64,000 bases of DNA from Rhodoplanes sp963712435 (GCA_963712435.1 CAVQIB010000013.1:1-64000), one strand, 5' to 3'; numbered from the stretch's first letter, positions 1 to 10,482 are shown. Notes: generated from the letters alone by a model not told the origin. Translations and numbers: made by a program.

Positions 1-145
1 CAGTCTTTTCAAGGTCCATTCCGGTCACATAGTGACGGTCTGTTCCGGAGACGCGGGTGAGAAGTCCTTCCTACCGGGGATAGCGGGGTCGTGCGGCACA
101 CGGAGGGCTGCACGGCGCATCCCCAGGTGAACGGCGCGCTACGGT

Positions 146-157
146 ATGATATATCAT
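146..157. promoter_or_regulatory. AT-rich 12-bp palindrome upstream of the DUF3551 gene
   Basis: ATGATATATCAT is a perfect inverted repeat in otherwise GC-rich DNA, about 95 bp before the preferred start of the DUF3551 gene. It could be an operator or part of a promoter. No regulator gene is adjacent and no second copy was noticed, so the role is open. Confidence 0.25.
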
Positions 158-251
158 TAGCTGGCGGAAACGTTACCGCATCATGCGGCCGAATGTGATA
201 CTGACCCGTGCCGCAGGATATCGTGGCGGCGGAGCCGGGCGGGCTAACATC

Positions 252-776
252 ATGCGGATTGTTTTCGGAACTGCGGTCCTGACCGCGCTCGCGATGGTCG
301 CCGCGCCAGCGCGCGCTCAGGTCCCCGTCTCGTTTCCGGTCTATCCATGGTGCGCAAGCTACGGAGACGGCGCTTCGAATTGCTACTTCTCCACCTTGGA
401 CCAGTGCTGGCGGGCAGCCGTGGGAAACGGTGGCCTCTGCCAGCAAAACCCGTTCTATAATTCCGCATCCGCAATCAATCCGCGCTTGGAACCGACGTGC
501 CAGCAGAACTTGTTCTTCACCTTTGGCGACGCGCCGGGATCAGGCCCGATCTGCTATCAGAGCAGGCTCTCGGCCTTCGTCTATGTCTATCCAAGCTATG
601 GGTATGGCTATCCCGGCTATCCGGGCTATGGCTATCGCGGTCCTCCGGGCTCCGGCGGGCCGCCGGGCTATGACGCCGGCCGCTATCCGGGGAGCGCGCC
701 GCCCCGGCCGGCTCCGCCGCCCCCTGCGACGGGACAGCGTCCAGGAAACGAGCGACAATCACAGTCGACCCGATAG
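252..776 (+). CDS. DUF3551 family secreted protein
   Basis: A 174-residue protein that begins with a clear signal peptide: a short basic start, a hydrophobic core, then APARAQ as the cleavage region. The mature part carries the Cys-rich DUF3551 pattern (YPWCASYGDG, NCYFSTLDQCWRA, GGLCQQNPFY). After an acidic/aromatic middle it ends in a low-complexity tail of Tyr-Gly-Pro repeats (YGYPGYPGYGY) and Pro-rich sequence. The function of DUF3551 is unknown; such proteins are common and multicopy in Bradyrhizobium relatives. The start at 252 is preferred over an in-frame ATG at 183 because it puts the signal peptide at the N-terminus. No operon partner is evident. Confidence 0.8.
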   Translation: MRIVFGTAVLTALAMVAAPARAQVPVSFPVYPWCASYGDGASNCYFSTLDQCWRAAVGNGGLCQQNPFYNSASAINPRLEPTCQQNLFFTFGDAPGSGPICYQSRLSAFVYVYPSYGYGYPGYPGYGYRGPPGSGGPPGYDAGRYPGSAPPRPAPPPPATGQRPGNERQSQSTR

Positions 777-1029
777 GTCGCGCCGTCCTCGCCGCTCTTA
801 GCGCGGTTTTAGATTGGGGTGAAACGGTTCCCGCTCATCCCCGCGAAAGCGGATAGATCAACTTGACCGGATTTTGCTCTAAGCAAAGCTCTGCGCTGGA
901 TATCTCAAATTGATTGTTATTGTATCATCGATGTGATGCGCGCGCTGATATGACCGCTCCAGGTGCGAGCACATGAGGGACAGCCGTCCCCCATGGCTCT
1001 GTCCGGACCCTCAGCCGCGCGAAACCCCC

Positions 1030-1464
1030 TTACCGGCTCGCGATCGCGATGTCGCGCAACACATTGGCCTCGAGCTCGATTTCCGAAATCCTGGTTTTCA
1101 GAACGTCGCCGATGCTGACGACGCCCACGAGCTTCGCGCCGTCCTTGACGGGAAGATGCCGGATGCGGCGCATCGTCATGACCTTCGCGACCTCCACGAC
1201 GGTGTCCTCGAGCGAGCATGTGACGACGGCGCGCGTCATCAGGTCCGTGACCTTCAGCGAAGGCAGCGCGGCGCCATGGGCCGCAAGCCCGTAGGCGATA
1301 TCCCGTTCCGAAATGATGCCCTCCAAAGTCTGTCCGTCGCTGGTGACGATCATGACGCCGACGCCGGCCGACCGAAGGCGCTGCGCCAGCGCTCCGATGG
1401 TCAGCGTGGGCTGCACCGTCATGACGGCAGTGCTCTTGCCCTTCAGAATGTCCGCAACCTTCAT
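1030..1464 (-). CDS. CBS-domain pair protein
   Basis: A 144-residue protein made almost entirely of two CBS domains (residues about 8-60 and 75-130). The first holds TLTIGALAQRL and GIISERDIAYGLA; the second holds MTMRRIRHLPV and GVVSIGDVLK. Stand-alone CBS pairs of this kind usually bind adenine nucleotides and act as energy or redox sensors, but no partner is visible here. An upstream extension is possible in the same frame, but the ATG at 1464 has a good ribosome binding site (TTGAGGAG) a few bases upstream and matches the family start. It is cytoplasmic, with no signal peptide or membrane segment. Confidence 0.85.
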   Translation of the reverse strand: MKVADILKGKSTAVMTVQPTLTIGALAQRLRSAGVGVMIVTSDGQTLEGIISERDIAYGLAAHGAALPSLKVTDLMTRAVVTCSLEDTVVEVAKVMTMRRIRHLPVKDGAKLVGVVSIGDVLKTRISEIELEANVLRDIAIASR

Positions 1465-1662
1465 CGATGGCTCCTCAAGCGATTGCCGCTGCGTCGTCCC
1501 AGGACGAGCCATTCTTTTTGCCGACTCTCGATCAGCCCTGGACGGACCGCGATGATAAGCGATTTCCGGTCCGGCCAGAAGCCCTGTGTCGGCCCCCGGC
1601 GTCCGGGCCGTCCAAGCGCGCCCGGTGCGCGAGAACGGATTCAAACTGAAAGCGAAAGCGCG

Positions 1663-2433
1663 TCAGCGCCCGACCGGCGCGTCCATCCGCCGCGCCGCGT
1701 CCAAAACCCAGTCGCGATAGCGCGCGAGCGGCGTCACGCCGGTCAGTCCCCCGCATCCGGCGGTGAGCTTCGGTCCGGTCGACCAGCTGACCACGCCGAC
1801 CACGGCGAGGCTCCCGCCGGCCCTTGAGAACACGGGCGCGCCGGAATCGCCGGTGCACGCGCCAAGCCCGGGCCGCTCGCCTCTGGTGTCCGGGTCGACC
1901 AGGCGCAATTGCAGCGAGCCCGGCTGCCCGGTTGCGACGAGCGTCGCCGTGCGGATCGTCCCGCCGGTCTTGCCGTCGCCGCGCACCGCGACGCCGTAGC
2001 CTGCGACCACGAACGGGTCGCCAAGCGCGATGGCCCGGCCCGACCCTGCCGCCAGCGCCGCCGGCGCAAACGCTTCGGGCAGCGGCGCCGCGAGCTTCAT
2101 CAGCGCGATGTCGGCGGTGGCGCGATGGGCGAGCAGCGCGGCGAGATCGAATTGCGGGTGGCGCGCGATCCCGGCGGCGTCGAGCAGGGTGGGCCGGCGC
2201 GCCGCATCGAATGCGACCAGCTTGTAGTCGGTGCCCGGCAGCAGGCAATGCGCGGCGGTCAGCACGAGGTCGCGCGCGATCGCGACCCCGGTGCAGGACG
2301 TGCCGCGCGATCCGACGATCAGCACGACATGCCGCGCCGTCGCGGCGTCGGCGGTCGGCGCGTCGCCGACCATCGCGCCGGCCGGGACGAGGCAGGCGAG
2401 GGAACAGGCGACGGTGAGGAGCATGCGCAACAT
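1663..2433 (-). CDS. Trypsin-like serine protease (S1 family), secreted
   Basis: A 256-residue protein with an N-terminal signal peptide (MLRMLLTVACSLACLVPAGA) and a trypsin fold. The catalytic triad is visible: His62 in LTAAHC, Asp108 in TADIALMK and Ser197 in TGDSGAP. Cysteines near the His and Ser motifs could form the usual disulfides. A secreted or periplasmic endopeptidase is the likely role. The Ser motif GDSGAPV and the residues before it fit a trypsin-like cleavage site, but specificity cannot be fixed by eye. The gene is divergent from the small secreted protein gene at 2522, with under 90 bp between their starts. Confidence 0.85.
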   Translation of the reverse strand: MLRMLLTVACSLACLVPAGAMVGDAPTADAATARHVVLIVGSRGTSCTGVAIARDLVLTAAHCLLPGTDYKLVAFDAARRPTLLDAAGIARHPQFDLAALLAHRATADIALMKLAAPLPEAFAPAALAAGSGRAIALGDPFVVAGYGVAVRGDGKTGGTIRTATLVATGQPGSLQLRLVDPDTRGERPGLGACTGDSGAPVFSRAGGSLAVVGVVSWSTGPKLTAGCGGLTGVTPLARYRDWVLDAARRMDAPVGR

Positions 2434-2521
2434 GAGCTTGCCGCCAATTCGAGCGAATCATCGGGCACGAACTTACCTGAGCCGAGCGACCGGCTTTCGG
2501 AATAAAAGGGAGGATTTCGAG

Positions 2522-3001
2522 ATGATGAGGATGGCGCTTTTCGTCCTTTCGTTGCTGCTGGCAAGCGAAGCCGCAACCGCCGCGACGGCGACGGGGAGCA
2601 GCGGCCTGGCGCTCGCCTCGCTCGTCGCTGCGCAGTCGCCGCTGCTCGCCTGGCGTGAGCGCATCGTGATGGCGCGCATGTTCGCCGGGCAGCTCAATTT
2701 CAGCTTCCCGCCCAACCGCAAGATCACCATTCGCGCCGATGCGGTCGCGTGCCGGGCAAGCAATGTCGATATCACGTCGCGCGCCTGCGACCTGACCTTC
2801 GGCGCAAGACGGGTCTCGGTGAAAGGCCGCACGGCTCATGAGCTGTTCGCGACCATCGCGGAAGTGGGCGTGCCGCCCGATGGCGCGGCGGGCACGATCC
2901 GCGAAGGCTTGTCGAATCTCGTCTGCACCATCGACCCGAACGAGGTGAAGCAGAAGGCCGGCGGCGGGGCGGCCTGCAATTTCGATCCGGGCGCGCCCTG
3001 A
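2522..3001 (+). CDS. Small secreted protein of unknown function
   Basis: About 159 residues with a signal peptide (MRMALFVLSLLLASEAATA). The mature part has paired cysteines (VACRAS, RACDLTFG, LVCTIDPNE, AACNFDP) that suggest two disulfides in the periplasm. I do not recognise the family. The start is supported by AGGGAGG about 10 bases upstream of ATG 2522; a second ATG follows at 2525. The longer in-frame extension upstream overlaps the divergent protease gene and lacks a signal peptide at its start. The gene lies just before the frame-broken transporter region and is itself intact. Confidence 0.65.
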   Translation: MMRMALFVLSLLLASEAATAATATGSSGLALASLVAAQSPLLAWRERIVMARMFAGQLNFSFPPNRKITIRADAVACRASNVDITSRACDLTFGARRVSVKGRTAHELFATIAEVGVPPDGAAGTIREGLSNLVCTIDPNEVKQKAGGGAACNFDPGAP

Positions 3002-3055
3002 TCGGCTTTCGTTGCGCTTTCCCCGGCTGAGGGGCGTTCGGGCCTAGGCGAGCCC

Positions 3056-3763
3056 TCACACCTGCAGACAGCGCTGGCGCACGGCTCGGGTCGGCGGCCA
3101 GCGCCGCCGATGTGCCGGTCCAGACCACTGCGCCCTTCTCGATCACGACATGGCGGTCGGCGAGCTGCAGCAGCGCGTCGAGGTTCTTGTCGATCAGCAG
3201 GATCGCCTGGCCCTCGGCCTTGCAGCGCGCGCGAGGCAGGCCCAGATCTCGGCGCGGATCAGCGGCGCCAGGCCCTCGGTCGCCTCGTCGAGGATCAGCA
3301 GCCTCGGATTGGTCATCAGCGCGCGGCCGATCGCCAGCATCTGCTGCTCGCCGCCGGAGAGCTGGTTGCCCAGATTGCCGCGGCGCTCGGCCAGGCGCGG
3401 GAAGAAGTCGTAGACGCGCGCCAGCGTCCAGCGCGGCGCGCCGAAGCGCGCGGCGGCGGTGGCGACCAGGTTCTCCTCGACCGTCAGCGTCGGGAAGATC
3501 TGGCGGCCCTCCGGCACCAGGCCGATGCCGCGCCTGCGCGATGCGGTAGGGCGGCAGGCCGGTCAGCGTCGCGCCCGTCGAAGCGCGACTGCGCCGCCTG
3601 CGGCCGGCAGCAGCCCCATGATGCGCGCGGATGGTCGTCGTCTTGCCCATGCCGTTGCGGCCGAGCAGCGTCACGACCTCGCCGGCGCCGACCGCGAAGA
3701 TCGACGTCGAACAGCACCTGCGCCGGCGCCATAGCCGGCTGCGAGGCCGTCGACCGCGAGCAT
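3056..3763 (-). CDS. livF: Branched-chain amino acid/amide-type ABC transporter ATPase LivF (frame-broken)
   Basis: The last gene of a livKHMGF operon. The ATPase signatures are clear: Walker A LLGRNGMGKTTT, signature SGGEQQMLAIGRAL, Walker B LLILDEATEGLAP and the late VVIEKGAVVW strand. The start is ATG 3763 (MLAVDGLAAGYG) and the reading ends RQRCLQV-stop at 3056, typical of LivF. The frame is broken by several one-base insertions, including extra bases near the start, after FDV and in DP(S)AVRQR. With them skipped, the length (about 235 residues) is normal. It powers uptake together with LivG. The substrate is unknown, but the divergent amidase-like gene hints at an amide or related nitrogen compound. 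Confidence 0.8.
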
Positions 3764-3766
3764 CGC

Positions 3767-4534
3767 TCACTCCTCTCCTCGCCGAGATAGGCGGCGCGCA
3801 CCTCCGGATCGGCGCGCACCGCGTCGGGCGCGCCGCTCGCGATGACGCGGCCGTAGACCAGCACCGAGATGCGGTCGGCGAGCGCGAACACCGCCGTCCA
3901 TGTCGTGCTCGACCAGCAGGATGGCGTAAGCGGCCCTTCAGGCCGCGCAGCAGCGCGACCAGCCGCTCGGTCTCCTCGCGGCCCGGCGCCGGCCATCGGC
4001 TCGTCGAGCAGCAGCAGCTTCGGCTCGCGTCGCCAGCGCGATGGCGAGTTCGAGCGCGCGCTTCTCGCCATGCGACGAGCTGCGCCGGCGCGCACGTGCG
4101 GCGCGGTCGGCGAGGCCGACCTGCGTCGAGCGCCGCCATCGCCGGCGTCGTTCAGCGCCGTCTCGCGCGGCGGCATGGCCGAAGAAGCGGAAGCTCGACC
4201 CGCAGCGCGCCTGCACCGCCGAGCGCGACATTCTCCAGCGCCGAGAAGCCGGGCAGGATCGAGGTGATCTGGAAGGAGCGCGCGAGGCCCGCGCGCGCGC
4301 GCGCGCGTGCAGCGGCAGCGCGCGTGACGTCGCGCGCCGGCGAAGACGATGCGGCCGGCGTCGGGCGCGAGCATGCCGGAGATCTGGTGGATCAGCGTCG
4401 TCTTGCCGGCGCCGTTCGGGCCGATCACGGCGTGCAGCTCGCCGGGCAGCGACGTCGAGCGAGACGTCGTCGGTGACGACGCAGCCCGCCGAAGTTCTTG
4501 CGCAGGCCGTCGAGCGCAGCACCGGCTCAGCCAC
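3767..4534 (-). CDS. livG: Branched-chain amino acid/amide-type ABC transporter ATPase LivG (frame-broken)
   Basis: The second ATPase of the operon. Walker A is VIGPNGAGKTTL, followed by HQISGMLAPDAGRI, the signature SHGEKRALELAIAL and Walker B LLLLDEPMAG. The H-loop VEHDMDAVF region and YLGEE at the C-terminus are typical of LivG. The best start is GTG 4534 (translated MAEPVLR), whose first bases overlap the stop of livM, as is usual for this operon type. Several one-base insertions break the frame. The end is placed at the TGA at 3767, only a few bases before livF, but the last codons are uncertain because of the indels. Confidence 0.78.
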
Positions 4535-5545
4535 GGCGCCATCCTCCGCGCAGATCTCGTCGCCGAGGCCGACCAGCCCGCCGCGCGCGAACAGCACGAC
4601 CAGCACCAGCAGCGGCCCGAAGATCATCTTCCAGTGCTCGGTCAGGCCCGACAGCCACTCCTCCAGCAGCAGGAAGGCGGCGGCGCCGACGATCGCGCCG
4701 TGCAGCGTGCCGACGCCGCCGAGGAGCACCATGATGATCAGTTCGCCCGAGCGCTGCCAGGACATGTAGGCGGGGCTGACGAACTCGGTCGCGTTGGCGA
4801 GCAGGAAGCCGGCGAGCCCGCCGAGCGCGCCGGCGATCACATAGGCGACGAGCTGGATAGCGATAGACCTCGAAGCCGAGCGTCGCCATGCGCGTGCGCG
4901 TTCTCCGCGCGCCGCGCGCAGCACGCGGCCGAAGCGCGAGGCGACGAGCGCGCGGCAGCAGCAGATAGCGCCGAGCAGCAGGCCGAGCACGACGTAGTAG
5001 AACGACGCGGTCGTTCTCGAGCAGCGGCGAAGCCGAACGAGCGTGCTGCGCGCGTACAGCGGTCAGGCCGTCGTCGCCGCCATAGGGCGCGAGCGAGGAC
5101 GGCGGTGAAGAACGCCATCTGCCCGAAGGCCAGCGTGATCATGATGAAGTAGACGCCCGTGGTGCGCAGGCAGATCGCGCCGGTCACGCAGCGCGAACAG
5201 CGCCGCAGGCCGCGAGCGCGGCCGGCAGCGACGATCAGCGCGCTCGTCGACGCCGTGCGCGGCGAGGATGCCGACCGCATAGGCGCCGAGCCGAGGAAGG
5301 CCGCGTGGCCGAAGCGACACCAGCGCGCCGTAGCCGACCAGGACAGGTCGAGCGACGAGCGCGGCGATGGCGAAGATCATCACCCGCGTGAACAGGCCGA
5401 GCATGTAGCGTCTCGGCGCCGAACGCGGCCGCGAGCGGCACGAGCGCGAGCACGAGCGAACAGCAGCGACCGGCAGCGATCGTCGCGCGCGAGCGCGGCG
5501 CGGCGCGGCGCGCCGTCGGCGAGCGCGGCTGCGGCGTCGCGCCAT
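4527..5545 (-). CDS. livM: ABC transporter permease LivM (frame-broken)
   Basis: A multi-spanning inner-membrane permease. Recognisable segments are YMLGLFTRVMIFAIAAL, GYGALVSL, GLGAYAVGILAAHG, GVYFIMITLAFGQMAFF, GGLAGFLLANATEFVSP and MVLLGGVGTLHGAIVGAA; the last contains the EAA-like loop of LivM. It starts at ATG 5545, overlapping nothing but sitting 3 bases after the livH stop, and ends at TGA 4527 inside the start of livG. The coding frame changes many times through single-base insertions, yet all expected segments occur in order and the length (about 1.02 kb) is normal. Confidence 0.78.
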
Positions 5546-5547
5546 CG

Positions 5548-6484
5548 TCAGCGTCCCTTGCGCCGGGAACAGGCCGGCGGGCCGGAAGAACAGCACCAGC
5601 GCCATCAGCAGATAGATCAGCATCGAGGCGAGCGCCGGCCCGACCGTGCGCGCCGGCGAGGGCGCCATGAACAGCCGCAGGAGGTCGACCGCGAACGAGC
5701 GGCCGAGCGTGTCGACGAGGCCGACCAGCAGCGCGGCGACGAAGGCGCCGCGGATCGAGCCGATGCCGCCGATCACGATGACGACGAAGGCGAGGATCAG
5801 GATGTTGTCGCCCATGCCGGGCTCGACCGAGAGGATCGGCGCGATCATGACGCCGGCGAAGCCCGCCAGCATGGCGCCGAAGCCGAAGACGATCATGAAC
5901 AGCCGGCGGATGTCGACGCCGAGCGCCGAGACCATCGGCGCGTTGGTGGCGCCGGCGCGCACCAGCATGCCGATGCGCGTGTGCGTCGACGAGCACATAG
6001 AGCAGCAGCGCCGACCGCGAGGCCCGGCGCCGATGATGGCGAGGCGATAGACCGGATAGAGCAGGCCGTCGGCATCAGCGCGACCGAGCCGGACAGCAGC
6101 TCCGGGATCGGCACGCTGCAGCGGCGCCGCGCCCCAGACGATCTTCACGCCCTGGTTGAGGAACAGGATGATGCCGAAGGTCGCGAGCACCTGGTCGAGG
6201 TGGTCGCGGTCGTAGAGATGGCGGAAGACCAGCGAACTCCAGCAGCAGCCCGAAGGCGAGCGCGGCCGGCAGCGCCAGCAGCGAGCGCCGAGCAAGAAGC
6301 TGCCGGTCAGCGCCGTAGAACGATGCACCGCGAGATAGGCGCCCAGCATGTACTGCACGCCGTGCGCGAGGTTGATGAAGTCCATCACGCCGAACACCAG
6401 CGTCAGCCCGGCCGCGATCAGGAACAGCAGCACGCCGAGCTGCAGGCCGTTCAGGATCTGGACGATGAGGAGGGTGGTGGACAT
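5548..6484 (-). CDS. livH: ABC transporter permease LivH (frame-broken)
   Basis: The inner-membrane permease partner of LivM. The N-terminus MSTTLLIVQILNGLQLGVLL and the motif GLTLVFGVMDFINLAHG are typical of LivH. Further segments are ALGVDIRRLFMIVFGFGAML, LILAFVVIVIGGIGSIRGAF and LFFRPAGLFPA. The start is ATG 6484 and the likely end is the TGA at 5548 (RKGR-stop), giving about 310 residues once extra bases are skipped. About 175 bp without a gene separate it from livK upstream. The membrane topology and gene order support a five-gene uptake operon. Confidence 0.8.
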
Positions 6485-6659
6485 GGCGCTGCTCTTCGAT
6501 CCCTCGCGCCTGCAGGCGCGGCGAGCGGCGCCGCACGGCGCGCCAGCGAGGTCGGGTGAGGTCGCCGCGATGAACTCGCAGCCCGGCACTCACGCGGCCT
6601 GGCGCGTCGCTCGACCCTGCCCTCCGCCGGCAGGGGCAGCGCGATGCGCGGCCGCGGCC

Positions 6660-7843
6660 TCACTTCATCGCGCAGTCCTTGGCGTGCGGGTCGGCGTAGT
6701 TCGTCGAACACCTTCTGCGGCGATCTCGGTCTGGAACTTGCCGTCGGCGCGCTTGGCCGACCTTGACCAGGTAGAAGTCCTGGATCGGATAGTGGTTGGT
6801 GTTGAACTTGAAGTCGCCGCGCAGCGACTTGAAGTCGGCCTTCTTCAAGCGCCGCGCGCAGCGCGTCCTTGTTGTCGGTCTTGCCGCCGGTCGCCTTGAG
6901 CGCGCTAGTCGATCAGCATGCGCCGCGTCATAGGCCTGCACGGCGTAGGTGCCCGGCACCGCGCCGTATTCCTTCTCGTAGGCCGCGACGAACGCCTTGT
7001 TCTGCGGGTTGTCCATGTTCGGGCGCCCAGTTGGCGCCGCCGAAGAAGCCGAGCGCGGCATCCTGCTGCGCCGGCAGCGTCGACTCGTCGACCGTGAAGG
7101 CGGAGAGGAACGGGATCTTGTCGGCGAGGCCGGCCTGGCGGAACTGCTTGACGAGGTTCACGCCCATGCCGCCCGGCAGGAAGGCGAAGATCGCGTCCGG
7201 CTTGGCCGCGGCGATCTTCGCGAGCTCGGCCGAGAAGTCGAGCTGGTTGAGCGGCACGTAGACCTCGTCGACGACCTCGCCCTTGAAGTAGCGCTTGAAG
7301 CCGGCGAGCGAGTCCTTGCCGGCCTGGTAGTTCGGCGCCATGATGAAGACCTTCTTGCATGCCCTGGTCCTGCGCGTACTTGCCCAGCACCTCGTGGATC
7401 TGGTCGTTCTGGTAGGAGGTGACGAAGAAGTTCGGGTTGCAGTCCTTGCCGGCGAAGTTCGAGGTGCCGGCATTCGGGCTGATCAGGAAGGCGCCGCCGT
7501 CGGTCACCGGCTTCATGATCGCCTGCAGGATGTTGGAGAAGATCGGGCCGACGACGAAGTCGACCTTGTCGCGCTCGACGAAGCGCCTTGACCTTGGTGA
7601 CCGCGACGTCGGGCTTCAGCTCGTCGTCCTGGACGATCACCTCGACCTCGCGGCCGCCGAGCTTGCCGCCGAGCTCCTTGACGGCGAGCTGGAAGCCGTT
7701 GCGGAGCTGCTGGCCGAGCACCGCGGGCGGGCCCGACAGCGTGGCGATCACGCCGATCTTGAGCTTCTCCTGCGCCTGCGCTGCGCCGACGCCAGAACGG
7801 CGAGCGTCGCGGCGGCGGCGAGCGTGCGAAACAGTCTCTGCAT
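6660..7843 (-). CDS. ABC transporter substrate-binding protein LivK-like (frame-broken)
   Basis: The periplasmic binding protein of the first Liv-type operon. It has a signal peptide (MQRLFRTLAAAATLAVLAS) and then the family pattern KIGVIATLSGPPAVLGQQLR, VIVQDDELKPDVAV, SPNAGTSNFAGKDCNPNFF, APNYQAGKDSLAGF, DAIFAFLPGGMGVNLVKQ and GTYAVQAYDAA. It ends NYADPHAKDCAMK. I can place eight one-base insertions, and the remaining 1176 bases are a whole number of codons (391 residues), normal for the family. The ligand is not evident. The divergent amidase-like gene at 8071 suggests an amide or nitrile-derived compound. Confidence 0.82.
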
Positions 7844-8070
7844 GGCGGGCTCTCCCTGGCGCCGCGAAGGATCACGTTTCGCGGTCAGCGCTGTGTGTCG
7901 GTAAAGCATCGGAATAAGCCGCTCAAGCCTGCTTCTTTCAAGCGCGAATTTGTCTCAAGGGGACGGAGCGGTCGGGCGGCCGGCCGGAGCAATCGCAATC
8001 TTGCGCGGCGGTTGAGGAATGGCACACCTTACCGCCGGCGCGGAGCAAACGTCGCGGAGGGGATACAGCC

Positions 8071-9142
8071 ATGATCGAGCCATACAACGCGGTCGGTCTC
8101 ATCCCGACGCTTCTGGGGCATCCGTCGGCGCGAGGACATCAAGCACAATATCGAGCACCTCAAGAGCCTGACCAAGGCGGCGTTCTGGCTGTCCAATCTC
8201 GACATTCCGGTGCGCCTGCTCGCGATCCCGGAAGGCGCGCTGATGGGCTTCAACGACGAGGTGCTCGACGTCGATCACGCCGACTATGCCAGCACCTGCT
8301 GCATCGACATTCCCGGGCCCGGAGACCGACGAGATCGGCAAGCTCGCGCGCGAGTGGAACGTCTTCATCATGGCGCAGGCCAAGGCGCGCCATCCGGACT
8401 GGAAGGACCGCTTCTTCAACATCGGCTTCATCGTCGATCCCGACGGCAATATCATCCTGCAGCACTACAAGCTCGGCGCGCTGCTGCCGGTCGAGCGCTC
8501 GGTGTCGCCGCACGACATCTACGACTGGTGGATCGAGAAGCACGGCCGCACGCTCGACGCCTTCTGGCCGGTCGCCGACACCAAGATCGGCCGGCTCGGC
8601 ATCATGATGGCGATGGAGGGCAACTATCCCGAGAACGGCCGCGGGCTCGCCATGAACGGCGCCGAGGTGGTATACCGCGCCTCGCTCCCGGCGCCGTTCA
8701 CCGAGAACGATTTCTTCGAGATCTCCAACCGCGCGCGCGCGCTCGAAAACAACATGTACATCGTCGCGCCGAATATCGGCAGCTACCATCTCTATCCGGA
8801 CAGCCACATCGGCATCGACGCCGGCGGCGGCCAGTCGATGATCGTCGACTATCGCGGCCAGATCGTCGGCAAGCAGCGCGACACCAACGGCTCGACCTTC
8901 GTGTCCGGCGTGATCAATATCGAGGCGCTGCGCCATCACCGGCAGATCGGCGCAGGTGACCAACTGGATGAAGGACGTGCGCACCGAGCTGGCGCAGATC
9001 ATCTACGAGCAGCCGATCTATCCGAAGAACCTGCTACATGGACAAAATTCCCGGCAAGCACGCCGACTACAAGCGCGACGTGATCGACGGCAGGTCGCGC
9101 TGATGCACGAAGCGCGACATCTGGAAGAAGCCGGCGCGTTGA
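8071..9142 (+). CDS. Nitrilase-superfamily amidohydrolase-like protein lacking the catalytic Cys (frame-broken)
   Basis: About 355 residues of the carbon-nitrogen hydrolase superfamily. The catalytic Glu lies in LLAIPEGAL and the Lys in LQHYKLGALLPVER. At the nucleophile elbow the sequence reads GIMMAMEGNYPEN, where active relatives have Cys followed by Tyr/Trp and Asp/Glu; codon 8610-8612 is GCG (Ala). The flanking motif GNYPENGRGLAMNGAEV is otherwise well kept. The start ATG 8071 has GGAGGGG upstream. I place five one-base insertions and one deletion, mostly near the two ends; the block holding the elbow is in frame. It is divergent from the livKHMGF operon, so the two may be co-regulated. 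It may be a pseudoenzyme or use different chemistry. Confidence 0.75.
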
Positions 9143-9244
9143 ACAGTCTCGCTTGCTTGCCTCGGCCGCACGCCGCGCCAGCAGATCGCGCGGTCGACGG
9201 CGACGCGGTCGAAAGCGGTGACCGTCCGGTCGGATGCGGCAGCG

Positions 9245-10268
9245 TCACGGCGTCGAGGCGCGATAGCGATAGCCGCGTCTCGGCCACGCGTCGCCAAGCA
9301 CGGCAAACCGCGCCAATGGAAACAGCTTGATGAGTTCTACCGACGAGGATCGGAGCGGTCAGGCCCGCCATCGTCAAAACCAGCACGAGCGCACTGAAGT
9401 TCTTCATGTGCAGCGCCTGCATGAACATCCGCGTGGATGCCGTGAAGAACGGGTGAAACAGGAAAATGACGTATGAGTTCTTCCCGATGAACGACAGGCC
9501 GGCGTAGCTCACATTGGTCTGAAACACGAGAAACGACGCGCTCAACCCGAGCATCGTGCCGATCACTGAATTCCGCTGAGGCACCAAGGCGCCCGAGTAG
9601 CCGACGCTCGCCGCAGTCACATAAGCCAGCGTTGCGGCAAGAACCGCCACGGCGAGGGGAACGACAAGCTTCGTTTTGAGCGGGTAGCGGCAGATGGCGA
9701 GACCACAAAGGAAGTACGGAAAGAGGTATATGACGCCGTTCAAGGCGAGATAGTCCGATGCCTCCACCGTGATTTCGAGGACAAGCGCCGCGGCGAGAAC
9801 CAATGCAAACGCCCATGGGCGGTCCAGCAAATGCACGGCCTCCAAAACCGATATGATGACGAAGATCAGGAAAAGCGCCTCGAGGAACCAATAGTGAGCA
9901 ACGGGCAGGATGTGCAGCGTGCTCCAGCGGGCGACCGCGCCGTTCGCGCCCGGCGCCAGAGCCTGAGCGATCGCGAAGAGCGTGCCGACAACCAGCATGG
10001 GCAGGAGCAATCGCCGAGCCTTGGCTGCGATATACCCCGGTGCGTTTCCGGAAAAAGGCTTGAGCGCGTAAACATAACCGGCGACGAAACCGAAGATCGG
10101 CATTCGTATATAGACGAGGAGGTCGGCGAACACCCGCCAGTACGAGGCTGAATCGACGTGCAAGCCTAATTCGGGCGTGCTCCCGATGGCGTGGTACGAG
10201 ACCAGCATCGCACACGCGAATCCTCGCGCGGTGTCGATGCCGTCATTGCGGGACTTCGGGAACATCAA
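9245..10268 (-). CDS. Membrane acyltransferase, acyltransferase 3 family (one frameshift)
   Basis: About 340 residues with roughly ten membrane segments. The N-terminal motif GIDTARGFACAMLVSYHAIG matches the acyltransferase 3 (OpgC/OafA-like) family, with the conserved His in SYHAIG. Later segments include YWFLEALFLIFVIISVLEAV, GVIYLFPYFLCGLAICRYPL and FIGKNSYVIFLFHPFF. These enzymes move acyl groups onto sugars or lipids at the inner membrane; the acceptor here is unknown. An extra G near 9345 breaks the frame; beyond it the protein continues VELIKLFPLARFAVLGDAWP and stops at 9245. The Crp/Fnr gene lies 214 bp upstream on the same strand. Confidence 0.78.
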
Positions 10269-10482
10269 TCATACCGAACTCATAGGCGCACGCGAGACGA
10301 CGTAGTCGGCGCGTCGCCGCGCCTCGCGTATAGTGTGGCTCGCGCGCTCGGCAAGTTGCGGAATGTCAAGTCGGGCGGCGAATTGCAGACGATGCTGGCA
10401 GGCTGTTTGCGGCTGCACCGGACGGTTTCGCGGCGTGCGTGCATGCAGCCGATGTCGATGATCGGGACAGCCGATCCGACAT

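Noticed and set aside
9..446. Long minus-strand reading frame at the left edge
   Set aside because: No recognisable domain, Arg/Pro-rich composition and overlap with the convincing DUF3551 gene; a typical shadow frame in GC-rich DNA.
3056..9142. Reading the frame-broken transporter and amidase genes as decayed pseudogenes
   Set aside because: Breaks are nearly all single-base insertions at even density, motifs and gene overlaps are intact, and lengths are restored exactly; decay would also bring nonsense changes, larger deletions and motif loss.
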